From: Acidobacteriota bacterium
GTDB lineage: Bacteria; Acidobacteriota; Terriglobia; Bryobacterales; Bryobacteraceae
Reading direction: 5' to 3'
DNA: 64,000 bases
Assembly: GCA_016871155.1 (NCBI GenBank)
Contig: VFZO01000001.1
Span: forward strand, 1-64,000
Under the pieces are notes generated by a model. It had not been told where the DNA came from. It ran no database searches and was given only the letters and a program-made list of their open reading frames with translations. Below, piece by piece: positions 35,955-45,590 of the stretch (position 1 is the first letter of the stretch; each line of letters begins with the position of its first letter). A program made the translations under genes and the position numbers.

Positions 35955-36803
35955 ATGTTTGCGCCGCTGTTGATCGCGCAAGCCCTCTTCACCGCAACGC
36001 CCTTCACGCCGGAACACAGTTTCACCTCCGCCGTTGAAGGGCCGGCGGTTGACCGCGCCGGCAACGTGTACGCCGTTTCTTTCGCCCGGACGCCGACCAT
36101 CGGAAGGGTGTCGCCGGACGGCAAAGCCGAAGTGTTCGTCGAAATGCCGAACGGAAGCCTGGGAAACGGCATCCGCTTCTCCCACGACTATTCGCGGATG
36201 TTCGTGGCCGACCACACCAACCACAACATTTTGGAGATTGACCCCGTCACGCGCGCCATTCGCGTCTTCGCCCATGAGCCGAAGATGAATCAGCCGAATG
36301 ATGTGGCCATCGGTCCGGACGGCACACTCTGGGCCTCCGACCCCTCCTGGAAACTCGGGACCGGCCAGGTTTGGCGCATCGGCCGCGACGGTAAGGTCAT
36401 GCGCGCCGCCGAGGGCATGGGCACCACCAACGGCATCGATGTGAGCCCGAACGGAAGGTACCTCTACGTAAACGAAAGCGTGCAGCGCAAAGTTTGGCGA
36501 TTCCGGATCGCGAAGGACGGCACCTTGAGCGAAAAGACCCTGCTGATCGAATTCCCGGACTTCGGCATGGACGGTATGAAGGTGGACCGCAAGGGCAACC
36601 TCTACATCACGCGCCATGGCAAAGGAACGGTGGCGGTCGTCTCGCCGAAAGGCAAAGTGCTGCGGGAAGTCGATGTGCTTGGAAAATTTCCAACCAACAT
36701 CACCTTCGGCGGGCCGGACGGCAAGACCTGCTACGTAACCGAGGTCGAAAAGGGCCGCCTGGTGCGTTTCCGCGCGGCGATCGCCGGGCGGCCTAACGGC
36801 TGA
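35955..36803 (+). CDS. SMP-30/gluconolactonase/LRE-like protein
   Basis: 282 aa; EGPAVDRAGNVYAVSF; MNQPNDVAIGPDGTLWASDP; NGIDVSPNGRYLYVNES. Confidence 0.9.
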   Translation: MFAPLLIAQALFTATPFTPEHSFTSAVEGPAVDRAGNVYAVSFARTPTIGRVSPDGKAEVFVEMPNGSLGNGIRFSHDYSRMFVADHTNHNILEIDPVTRAIRVFAHEPKMNQPNDVAIGPDGTLWASDPSWKLGTGQVWRIGRDGKVMRAAEGMGTTNGIDVSPNGRYLYVNESVQRKVWRFRIAKDGTLSEKTLLIEFPDFGMDGMKVDRKGNLYITRHGKGTVAVVSPKGKVLREVDVLGKFPTNITFGGPDGKTCYVTEVEKGRLVRFRAAIAGRPNG

Positions 36804-39336
36804 TCCGCAGCGAAAACCGGAACGTCCGGCCCTCGTTGAGCGTGTTGGTGATCACGCCGAAGTTGGGATCCGTCAGCGACACGCCCGGCTCGGCGAACTG
36901 CGGCGTGTTCGACAGATTGATGGACTCAGCCCGAAACGTAACGGACCAATCTTGTTTTACGGGCCACTGCCCGGTGAGTCCGGCATTCCAGTTCCGGATC
37001 GACGCGCGGCGCAAAACGTGGCGGCCCAGGTTGCCGCGCGGCTGGCCCGGCCGGATGAACGCGAACGCTTCGCGCGGCATCTGCCGCCGGGATTGGTCCG
37101 GGTGCGAAATCGTACGGCCCAGCACGGCCGGGTCCACGAGATTCGGCCGGTCGCCGCTAACGCCGTCGACGTTTCCGAAGCCCGGCGCGTCGGACCCGGT
37201 GTTGACGTTGAAAGGGGTTCCGGACTTCAGCAGCAGGACCGAATCGATTCGCCAACGGCCCATCCAGCGCTGCCGCGCGCGCGGCAATTCGTAATCCGCC
37301 TTGGCCAGCAGCGCGTGCGGCGAATCGAAACGGCTCACGCTGCGCAAGTCGCCGGCAACGTCGAACTCGCCCTGGCTTCGGTAGCGGAAGGAGTCGACGT
37401 CGTGGGCCGTGTTCGTATAGTCGCCGCCCAGATCGATCGCCTTGCTTAGCCAGTAGGACGTCTCCATCGAGATACCGTGAAACGATTTCGCGGTCAGGGT
37501 GGTGCGAAACGCGTCGAAGTAGCCGCGCGACGAATTCATCACGCGGCGGATCTCGCCCACATTCTGCATCGTGCGGCGCGCGTCCACCGTCGCGGTTGTC
37601 AGCGGAAGGTCCGCCTTCGGATGCGCCCGGTTCAGATACCAGTGGTTCAGGACCTTCAACGAACGGCTGCCGGCGTAGGCGAGCTGCCAAAACCAATTGC
37701 GGGCGGGTTCCAGCTCCCACACGAGGTGATACTGCTGCGAGTACGGGCTGACCAGGTTCGGCTGATAGCCGTAAAAGACGGACTGTCGCGGCGGGTTGGA
37801 GCGAACGTCGTAGCCGCCGTTCAGAATGCGGAGCATGTCCGGGTCCTGAATCACCGACTTCGCATTGTTCGGCGGATTGAAGCGAACCTGCTGAAACGTC
37901 ACCGGGAACACTTCGCCATAGTGAAAACCGTATCCCAGCCGCCACACGCCCAGGCGGCGTGGCATCTTGTAGGCCAGGCCCAACGACGGCCCCAAGTTGT
38001 TCGAATCGGAATAGTACGGAACGCGGTCGATGTTGTTCACCTCCACTGGGCGCGAGATGGGCCGGTACCCGAGCGTCCCATTGACGGTCAGCCGCAGCGT
38101 GGCTGTCCACCGGACGGCCCCGTAGAACCAGTTGTCCCAATTGCGATAGCCGCGGTGCAGTTCCCCTTGCGCAATCCAGAATGTGGAGGGCAGGCCCAGG
38201 CGCATGTTTGTGATCGTGTTGTTGCCGTAGTTATTGAAGAAGGCCATGGCGTTGACGTGCGCGTCGGACTCGCGTCCATTCATTTGGCGGCGCAGCAATT
38301 CGAAGCCGGCCTTCCATTGCACGCGGCCCGCCGTGCGGGAGATCTGAAACGCCGGCTTCCAGAGGTTTTGCGCCCGGTCGATGGGCACCGCGTTATTATC
38401 GCTGATCGCGCGCAGCAGCCCGCTGGTAAAGATCTGGTAGCCGATCGCCTCGTTCTCCAGCACAATCAGCGACCGCGTGCGGTCGAAGCGCAGCGCTCCT
38501 ACGGTTACTGTACGCGGCGACCATACGCGCCGCCACTGCAAGCCCGCTTGATGCGACATCGTCGTAGTGTCCGGGTTCTGTCCCTGCACCAACTGGAACG
38601 CCTTCACCCGCGCGGCCACGTGGCTATAGTTCGCGATCACCGTATCGCGGCTCGCCACCGATTGATCCAGCCGCAAATTCGCAGAGTCATTATCCACCCG
38701 CTGCGGTGCGTTCGTATTCAGCATGCGCGCGTCGATATCCGTACGGTTTGGAAGTGTGGCGGGATAAGCGTTCAGCAGCCGTTCGACGAATGCGCGCACC
38801 TGCGGGTGCGTTGCTAACGGCGTCCGCTCGTCCGGCGCCGGCACTTGCACATTACCGTTCACGATGCCGCGGATCTGTTGGCGCGACCCGTCGATCGACA
38901 GCCGCGCTCCGCGCCACAGCCGGCCGGTGACCGCGGCATTCACGTTGTTCTCGCGCGCGGGCAGCACGCCGCCAACCTGGAAAAACGCACGCGCGGTGAA
39001 CAGGCTGTTCAGATGCATCCAATTCAGGTGCCCATGCCAATCGGCCGCGCCGGTCCTTGGCGCCAGAAGAATGGGCACGCTCGGCGAGGTGCCGAACTCC
39101 GAACCGTAGTAGTTGCGCTCCGCCTGGAACTCCGTAGTGATAGTCGGCGTCACGCCCAGGCGCTGATTGATTTCCTTCAACGCGTTGTTGTCGATCAAAT
39201 TGAACTGGACGTTTTCGTTTCGGCGGCTTTCGCCGGCGTTCGCATCGGTTTGGCCCAGTAAGTTCAGGTCCGTGCGCTTCTGCGGTTGCTGGCACAACGC
39301 CGCGGCCGCGAACGCTAGCGGAACGAGTCTATGCAT
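36793..39336 (-). CDS. TonB-dependent receptor-like outer-membrane protein lacking the N-terminal CarboxypepD domain
   Basis: TonB barrel motifs (SNPPRQSVFYGYQPNLVSPYSQQYHL; SINLSNTPQFAEPGVSLTDPNFGVI); signal then QRTDLNLLGQTDANAGESRRNENVQFN. Confidence 0.85.
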   Translation of the reverse strand: MHRLVPLAFAAAALCQQPQKRTDLNLLGQTDANAGESRRNENVQFNLIDNNALKEINQRLGVTPTITTEFQAERNYYGSEFGTSPSVPILLAPRTGAADWHGHLNWMHLNSLFTARAFFQVGGVLPARENNVNAAVTGRLWRGARLSIDGSRQQIRGIVNGNVQVPAPDERTPLATHPQVRAFVERLLNAYPATLPNRTDIDARMLNTNAPQRVDNDSANLRLDQSVASRDTVIANYSHVAARVKAFQLVQGQNPDTTTMSHQAGLQWRRVWSPRTVTVGALRFDRTRSLIVLENEAIGYQIFTSGLLRAISDNNAVPIDRAQNLWKPAFQISRTAGRVQWKAGFELLRRQMNGRESDAHVNAMAFFNNYGNNTITNMRLGLPSTFWIAQGELHRGYRNWDNWFYGAVRWTATLRLTVNGTLGYRPISRPVEVNNIDRVPYYSDSNNLGPSLGLAYKMPRRLGVWRLGYGFHYGEVFPVTFQQVRFNPPNNAKSVIQDPDMLRILNGGYDVRSNPPRQSVFYGYQPNLVSPYSQQYHLVWELEPARNWFWQLAYAGSRSLKVLNHWYLNRAHPKADLPLTTATVDARRTMQNVGEIRRVMNSSRGYFDAFRTTLTAKSFHGISMETSYWLSKAIDLGGDYTNTAHDVDSFRYRSQGEFDVAGDLRSVSRFDSPHALLAKADYELPRARQRWMGRWRIDSVLLLKSGTPFNVNTGSDAPGFGNVDGVSGDRPNLVDPAVLGRTISHPDQSRRQMPREAFAFIRPGQPRGNLGRHVLRRASIRNWNAGLTGQWPVKQDWSVTFRAESINLSNTPQFAEPGVSLTDPNFGVITNTLNEGRTFRFSLRISR

Positions 39337-39515
39337 TCCCAATCTTTAGGATCGCACGCAGCCCCTCCCGGATTTGTCAATTGGCCGCCGCGGTGGCGAT
39401 ATCGCCAATCCAACCCGCTGCGATCAGGGCACCATCACGGTGGACGTGCGCGCCGGTCTCAAATACCATGGCTTCAGAGCGGTTCGCCCGGCGCGCCGCT
39501 CCGGAGGATCAGACT

Positions 39516-39926
39516 GTGGCGATACCCGTACGCGGCTTGACGCCGCTCCTGCAGGTCTACGACATGCCCGCATCGGTGCGGTTCTACCGGGACTTGCTCG
39601 GCTTTGAGATCGTGGAGCACTCCCCGACGCTCGACAACGGTTCGTTCCATTGGGCGCTGTTGCGCCTGGGCGGTGCGGAGTTGATGCTGAACACCGCGTA
39701 CGAATTCGATTCCGAACGGCCCGTGCCGGCGGACCCGGCCCGCCTGGCCGCGCACGGCGATACTTGCATCTATCTCGGCTGTCCGGATGTCGACGCTGCG
39801 TTCGAGGAGATCACTGCGAAGGGCTGGCCGGCCGGTCCGCCCGCTATCGCGCCTTATGGAATGAAGCAGCTTTATTTGAAAGACCCGGATGGGTACGGTA
39901 TTTGCCTGCAGTGGCCGGTGGAATAG
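39516..39926 (+). CDS. VOC-family (glyoxalase/bleomycin-resistance) protein
   Basis: GTG 39516 preceded by ggagg; LQVYDMPASVRFYRDLLGFEIVE...KQLYLKDPDGYGICLQ. Confidence 0.9.
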   Translation: MAIPVRGLTPLLQVYDMPASVRFYRDLLGFEIVEHSPTLDNGSFHWALLRLGGAELMLNTAYEFDSERPVPADPARLAAHGDTCIYLGCPDVDAAFEEITAKGWPAGPPAIAPYGMKQLYLKDPDGYGICLQWPVE

Positions 39927-39936
39927 CCCCTGCCCC

Positions 39937-42426
39937 TCAGGCCATACAAACCGCCCGCAGCCTGTCCTCCAGCACGAACTGCTCGTTCTCGGTAAGCTTT
40001 CGGCCATTCCGCGTCAGGTAGAACACATCCAGCGCTTTGTGCGCCTCCGTGTCGATCAGTACCACCTCGACATTGAAGCCGCTCTCCGCGAATACGCTGG
40101 CGAAGTCGTACAGCAGGCCAATGCGATCCTCGGCGATCACCTCGACAAGAGTGGCATGGAGGGACGCCTCGCCATCGAAGTAGATCGACGGCCGCAACCG
40201 CTCCGCCGCGCCCTTCGGTGTCGCCGGACGCATGCGGCGTTCCAGCATCTGGCGCACATCCAGCGTGCCCATCGCGGCCTTCTCCACTGTGGAGCGCAGG
40301 CGGTCCACCTCGCTCGGGTTCAGTTCCAACGTCCGGCCTGGATCGGCGAACGTAAAGGAATCGAGCACTTCGTTCTTTGAGTTGGAGAACGCCTCAGCCT
40401 TCACGATGTCCATTCCAAACCCGCTCAACGCGCCCACGATCGACGCGAACAAGCGAGGCCGGTCCAGCGTGATCACCGTTAGTTTCCAAACGCCACCGCG
40501 CCGCACCAGTTCGACTCCGGCTCCGCCATTGCGCGCCTGCTCTTCCAGCTTCAGATGAGCGGCGATTTCGTCCTTATCGTGCGTGCGAAGGTAGCGGCTG
40601 GGGAAGCCCTCCAGAAAGTCGCTCTCAGGCGCGCCGTCCGCGGCGTGAATGCGGTCGGTGTCCAATTCGCGCGTCAGTTCACGCATGCCGATCGAATAGA
40701 CCCGCCACAACTGATCCAGGCGCCACGGCGTCATCGCCGTTGGATTCACTCCGCTGATATCGGCATAGGTCATCAACGCCAGATAGCGGAGATTCTCGAC
40801 CGTGCCGGCCTTGGCGGCCAGGTCCTTCGCCGTCGACGGTTCGTCCAGATCGCGGCCGTTCATGATCGACGAGAGCACCAGATGCTGCTCCACCAGGAAA
40901 CGCACGAAGCCGCGCTCCTCCTCCGGCATCTGGATCCGCTGCATGATCGTTTCCCCGAGGCGGGCCGACTCCTGCGCGTGCGTTGGGCCGTCTATGGACT
41001 TGCCGATGTCGTGCAGCAGAATTGCGAACACCAGCAGCGGGACCGACTCCACCTCCGTCAGCAGCTCCGAGAACCGCCGCCGCGCCGCGTCTTTGTTGTT
41101 CCGCAGTTCCAGCAGACTCTCCGCAACGATCAGCGTGTGTTCGTCGACCGTGTAGCGGTGATAAAAGTCGCGAATCACGAAGCCTTCGATCATCCGCCAC
41201 TCCGGCATAACGGCGCCCAGCAGGCCCGTGTCGTGCAGGATGCGAAGCGCCTGCATGGCGTGCGGCAGCGAAAAAATCTCTCGCAAATGGTTCCAAAGCG
41301 GCCGCTCCGCCGCGAAGAAGGTCTCGATGGCGGGTAGCGCGCGCTCGATGCGGCGCTCGGTGTCGGCGGCTGGCGGCAGACCGTGGCGGGCCGTGAATCG
41401 AACCACCCGCAGCGCCAACTCCGGATCGCTTTCCAGCGACTGCGGATTGCGCAGCAGCAGCCGTTCCTTGCTGACTGAAATTTCGGAGGTCGAAAGGCGC
41501 GTGCGCCATTCCCGGAACTGCGTGAAGAGGCCGCTGGGTATCGCCGTTTCCGTTACGTCGATGGCCTGCCGGGCCGCGCGATGGATGCGGCGCGCGGACA
41601 GGAAGTACTGGCGCATCCACTTTTCGACCGGGAGCGGACCGCCGGCAAAAGGCTGCTTGACGATCTCTTCCTGCGCGTCGAACTGCAAAACGTTCTGATC
41701 GCGCCCCGCGGTGAAGTGAAGGTAGCAGCGTATGGCGTACAGAAACTCGATCTCCCGCGCCAACTCGGAGAGCCAGTCTGGAAGCTCGCGGGCCGGGTCG
41801 TTGAGCTTCGCCAGCCAGCCAATCACATGCAGGTCACGCAGACCGCCCGGAGCCTCCTTTATGTTCGGCTCCAGGTGATACACCGTGTTCTGAAACTTCT
41901 CGTGGCGATCGCGGGTCTGGCGGACCAGTCCCTTGATGAGTGCCTGGCGTTCGGCGGCGATGAACTTGGGAAGGCGCACGGCCAGTTTCTGGTAGAGTCC
42001 CGAGTCGCCGCACAGGAATCTCTGATCCAGCAGGCTGATCGACAACTCCAGATTGCCGGTATGCAGTTGGCAGCACTCTTCGACCGTGTGGACCGAGTGG
42101 CTCAGACGCAGACCGCCGTCCCAGCCTTTCCGCAAAAACGTGGAAAGGGCATCGCGGGCCTTTTCGTCCTGCGACGCCTTATCCACAAGTAAAAGGATGT
42201 CTATGTCGGAATGAGGAAAAAGTTCGGAACGGCCGAAACCGCCGACGGCGGCCACGGCCATTCCCTTGGAAAACACGGGGGCAAGATGCTTCTCGAACGA
42301 CTCCCGGATGAGTTCATCGACGGAAGCGGATCTCTCCGGAAGAATGGCGACGGGGTTTCCGCCAGAGAAAAACCGTTCCCGCAAGTCCGGGAGCGGCCCG
42401 CTAGAGGGCGGCTTCTCCGCGCTCAT
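39937..42426 (-). CDS. glnD: Bifunctional [protein-PII] uridylyltransferase/uridylyl-removing enzyme
   Basis: 829 aa from ATG 42426; GGFGRSELFPHSDIDILLL (NT), HRYTVDEHTL and LLHDIGKS (HD), two C-terminal ACT-like domains. Confidence 0.95.
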   Translation of the reverse strand: MSAEKPPSSGPLPDLRERFFSGGNPVAILPERSASVDELIRESFEKHLAPVFSKGMAVAAVGGFGRSELFPHSDIDILLLVDKASQDEKARDALSTFLRKGWDGGLRLSHSVHTVEECCQLHTGNLELSISLLDQRFLCGDSGLYQKLAVRLPKFIAAERQALIKGLVRQTRDRHEKFQNTVYHLEPNIKEAPGGLRDLHVIGWLAKLNDPARELPDWLSELAREIEFLYAIRCYLHFTAGRDQNVLQFDAQEEIVKQPFAGGPLPVEKWMRQYFLSARRIHRAARQAIDVTETAIPSGLFTQFREWRTRLSTSEISVSKERLLLRNPQSLESDPELALRVVRFTARHGLPPAADTERRIERALPAIETFFAAERPLWNHLREIFSLPHAMQALRILHDTGLLGAVMPEWRMIEGFVIRDFYHRYTVDEHTLIVAESLLELRNNKDAARRRFSELLTEVESVPLLVFAILLHDIGKSIDGPTHAQESARLGETIMQRIQMPEEERGFVRFLVEQHLVLSSIMNGRDLDEPSTAKDLAAKAGTVENLRYLALMTYADISGVNPTAMTPWRLDQLWRVYSIGMRELTRELDTDRIHAADGAPESDFLEGFPSRYLRTHDKDEIAAHLKLEEQARNGGAGVELVRRGGVWKLTVITLDRPRLFASIVGALSGFGMDIVKAEAFSNSKNEVLDSFTFADPGRTLELNPSEVDRLRSTVEKAAMGTLDVRQMLERRMRPATPKGAAERLRPSIYFDGEASLHATLVEVIAEDRIGLLYDFASVFAESGFNVEVVLIDTEAHKALDVFYLTRNGRKLTENEQFVLEDRLRAVCMA

Positions 42427-42739
42427 CGTTACGGATTCGGATCGCGTCGGCCACGTCGTAGACAAAGATCTTTCCGTCGCCGATCTTTCCTGTCTTTGCC
42501 GCGGCAGCTACAGCGCGAACCACCTCGTCGGCGCGCGCGGAGGCAACCACCATTTCCACTTTCACTTTCGGGAGAAGGTCCACCTGGTATTCTTGGCCCC
42601 GGTAGACTTCCTTGTGCCCTTTCTGGCGGCCATGGCCGCGCACTTCGGAAACCGTCATGCCGTCGACGCCAATGGCCTTGAGCGCTTCCTTCACTTCTTC
42701 CAGCTTAAAGGGCTGAATCACTGCTTCGATTTTTTTCAT
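42401..42739 (-). CDS. glnB: Nitrogen regulatory protein P-II
   Basis: 112 aa; MKKIEAVIQPFKLEEVKEAL; VRGHGRQKGHKEVYRGQEYQVDLLPKVKVE. Confidence 0.97.
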   Translation of the reverse strand: MKKIEAVIQPFKLEEVKEALKAIGVDGMTVSEVRGHGRQKGHKEVYRGQEYQVDLLPKVKVEMVVASARADEVVRAVAAAAKTGKIGDGKIFVYDVADAIRIRNDERGEAAL

Positions 42740-42763
42740 TGTTCGTTCTCCGTGGTTCCCAGC

Positions 42764-44149
42764 CTACGCTTCCAGGTTATAGCCTTCTTCGCCGTGTTGC
42801 GAAAGATCGAGGCCTTCGGTCTCTTCTTCCGGTGACAAGTTGAGCCCGCCCGTGACCGCGGAGACGGCCTTCAGCAGTAGAAATGTCGCGACGCCGGCGA
42901 TCACCCAGGCGATGCCAACGCCGATCAACTGATTCACGACCTGACCGCCATTGCCCTCCAACAGACCGACAGGGAGAGCGTTGCCCGCCGCGTCCTTGAA
43001 CGGCGCGTTGATATCTTTCGTCGCAAAGACGCCTGTCAGAATGGCGCCAAGCGTGCCGCCCGCGCCATGCACGCCGAACGCGTCGAGCGAGTCGTCATAG
43101 CCCAGCATGTGCTTCACCTTCACCACCATGTAGAAGCAGAAGATACCGGCGAGGAAGCCGATCATCAGCGCCGGCATCGGCTTCACAAAGCCCGCGCCCG
43201 GTGTGATGGCCACCAACCCGGCGACCGCGCCCGAAATTCCGCCCAGCACCGACGGCTTACCATGCATCATCCACTCCGCCGCCAACCAGCCCAGGGCCGC
43301 TGCCGCCGCGCCGAAGTGCGTCGCGACGAACGCCGAAGTGGCCAGGCTGCCGGAACCGAGCGCCGATCCGGCGTTAAAGCCAAACCAGCCGACCCACAGC
43401 AGGCAAGCGCCGATAAAGCTCAGCACCAGAGAGTGCGGCTTCATCGGTTCATTGGGATACCCTTTGCGCTTCCCCATCACCAGGGCGCAGACCAGCGCCG
43501 AGACGCCCGAACTGATGTGCACAACGGTGCCGCCCGCAAAATCCAAACACGGAATCTTGCCGCCCAGGAATGCGTTCAACAGGCCGCCGTTGCCCCAAAC
43601 CATGTGAGCGAGCGGGAAGTAGACGACGATTGACCAGAGAATCGTAAAAAGCACCATCGCGCTGAATTTCATCCGTTCCGCGAATGCGCCCGTGATCAGC
43701 GCCGGTGTGATAATCGCGAACATCATCTGGAAGGTCATGAACGTCTGATGCGGAATCGTTGCCGCATAGGTCGTGTTGGGATCGGCTCCCACACCCTCTA
43801 GGAAGGCATAGCGAAAATCCCCTAGGAAAGAACTGCCATCCGCGAAGCTCAAGCTATAGCCGATTAATGCCCAGAGAACGGTTGCGATGGCCATGAGAAT
43901 AAAACTCTGCATCATCGTCCCGAGCACATTTTTCTTGCGGACCAGGCCTCCGTAAAACAGGGCGAGGCCGGGGCCCGTCATCATCAACACCAAGGCGCAG
44001 CTTACGAGCATCCAGGCGTTATCCGCGTTCATCTGGGCGGATTTGATTCCAGCTTCCAGTGCGGCTGACGGGCTGGGCGTGGCGGCCTGCGAGAACACCT
44101 GAACAGCACCGGCCAGCGATAACGACAACATCGAAAATAACCGTTTCAT
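42764..44149 (-). CDS. amt: Ammonium transporter
   Basis: 461 aa from ATG 44149; signal-like leader; DNAWMLVSCALVLMMTGPGLALFYGGLVRKKNVL; DDSLDAFGVHGAGGTLGAILTGVFA. Confidence 0.96.
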   Translation of the reverse strand: MKRLFSMLSLSLAGAVQVFSQAATPSPSAALEAGIKSAQMNADNAWMLVSCALVLMMTGPGLALFYGGLVRKKNVLGTMMQSFILMAIATVLWALIGYSLSFADGSSFLGDFRYAFLEGVGADPNTTYAATIPHQTFMTFQMMFAIITPALITGAFAERMKFSAMVLFTILWSIVVYFPLAHMVWGNGGLLNAFLGGKIPCLDFAGGTVVHISSGVSALVCALVMGKRKGYPNEPMKPHSLVLSFIGACLLWVGWFGFNAGSALGSGSLATSAFVATHFGAAAAALGWLAAEWMMHGKPSVLGGISGAVAGLVAITPGAGFVKPMPALMIGFLAGIFCFYMVVKVKHMLGYDDSLDAFGVHGAGGTLGAILTGVFATKDINAPFKDAAGNALPVGLLEGNGGQVVNQLIGVGIAWVIAGVATFLLLKAVSAVTGGLNLSPEEETEGLDLSQHGEEGYNLEA

Positions 44150-44407
44150 GACTCTCCTCTTGGGACATCTCGCGACAGGGCGGTGCATGCGCTACTTGGC
44201 GTGTGATTTTCATCATCCCCGCTTGCGCCCGAAAGCGGAAGTCAAACTTTCCTATCCATCCGATTCGATTTTTCTATTGGTTCCGCCGCTATCGGACCGA
44301 TTGAAATTATTGATTGGATCTCCCGGTGAGACGGCCCGTATAGTGCAGAAAGGGCCCCGTCGATCCCCACACGAATCTCACATTCCCAGTCTTGGAGAAA
44401 CAGGTAG

Positions 44408-45529
44408 ATGACACTCTCGAGGTTGTTCATAAGAACAACACTTCCACTCACCCTTGCTGCCACATCTTTCGCACAAACGGACTCGCAAGCCCCGGCGCCT
44501 GCCCCCTCGGTATGGTCGGCCGGAGCGATCAATTTCAGCGGTCTGATCGACGGCTACTACAGCTTTAACTCGAACCACCCAGCCAGCCGCGCCAACAACT
44601 TGCGAAATTTCGAAGTCAAGGCCAACCAGTTCTCGCTGAACATGGCGAAATTGACACTGGACCACGATCCAGACCCGGTCGGCTTCAAGCTTGACCTGGG
44701 CTTTGGCCGCGCCTGGGAGATCTTCCACGCCACCGACCCGGCCGGCACCGACGTAGTGCGCTACATTCCACAGGCGTATGTCAGCCTGAAGCCCAAGAAC
44801 ATGGGCGGCTTGCAGATCGACTTCGGCAAGTTCTATACCTCGGCCGGCGCCGAATTAACGGAAAACAACCTCACTTGGAGCTACGGCCGCGGCTACCTCT
44901 ACACCAATGGCCCTTACTATCACTTCGGCACCCGGATCACAAAGCCTCTTCACGAGACCTTCGCCGTCGGCCTGCAGATTGTCAACGGCTGGAACAACGT
45001 CGAGGACAACAATTCCGGCAAGACGTTCGGATTCACGACCGCGTATACGCCGAAAAGCAAGAAGTTCGCCTGGTTCAACAACTACTACGTCGGGCCGGAG
45101 AAAAACAACACGAATGAGGGTAAGCGCAATTTCTACGATACGGTGATCAACCTGAATCCGTCCGATAAGGCGAACTTCTACTTCAACCTGGACATTGGCA
45201 ACGAGAAGAAGGCCCTGGATCCCAAAACCGATGCGAGTTGGGTGGCGTTCGGCATGGCCGGCCGCTTTGCCGCGAACGACAAGTGGGCGTTTTCGCCGCG
45301 TTATGAAATCTACGACGACAAGGACGGGTTCATCACCGCGCAGAAACAGACGCTGCACTCCTTCACTCTCACAGGCGAATACAAATGGCAGCAGGGCTTG
45401 CTGGCGCGGTTGGAATACCGCCATGACCGCTCGAACAAGCCGTTTTACGATCGCGGCAACGAGCTGGCCTCGGCCAAGACCCAGAACACTTTAACTCTCG
45501 GTATCGTCGCCTTCTTCGGACCGAAGTAA
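44408..45529 (+). CDS. OmpL-like beta-barrel porin (BBP2 family)
   Basis: 373 aa; signal peptide; FSGLIDGYYSFNSNHPA; VSLKPKNMGGLQIDFGKF; C-terminal Phe-rich strand. Confidence 0.88.
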   Translation: MTLSRLFIRTTLPLTLAATSFAQTDSQAPAPAPSVWSAGAINFSGLIDGYYSFNSNHPASRANNLRNFEVKANQFSLNMAKLTLDHDPDPVGFKLDLGFGRAWEIFHATDPAGTDVVRYIPQAYVSLKPKNMGGLQIDFGKFYTSAGAELTENNLTWSYGRGYLYTNGPYYHFGTRITKPLHETFAVGLQIVNGWNNVEDNNSGKTFGFTTAYTPKSKKFAWFNNYYVGPEKNNTNEGKRNFYDTVINLNPSDKANFYFNLDIGNEKKALDPKTDASWVAFGMAGRFAANDKWAFSPRYEIYDDKDGFITAQKQTLHSFTLTGEYKWQQGLLARLEYRHDRSNKPFYDRGNELASAKTQNTLTLGIVAFFGPK

Positions 45530-45552
45530 GACAGAGTTCCGTTGGTTGGATT

Positions 45553-45590
45553 CCCCGCCGGGCGGTCACGTTCCCGGCGGGGCTTTTTTT
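45553..45590 (+). terminator. Rho-independent terminator of the porin gene
   Basis: ccccgccggg-N10-cccggcgggg-c-ttttttt. Confidence 0.92.

Noticed and set aside
44195-44212. Sigma-54-like TTGGCGTGTGATTTTCA between amt and the porin
   Set aside because: -12 element reads TTTC rather than TTGC, lies on the strand facing away from amt and about 200 nt from the porin start; too weak
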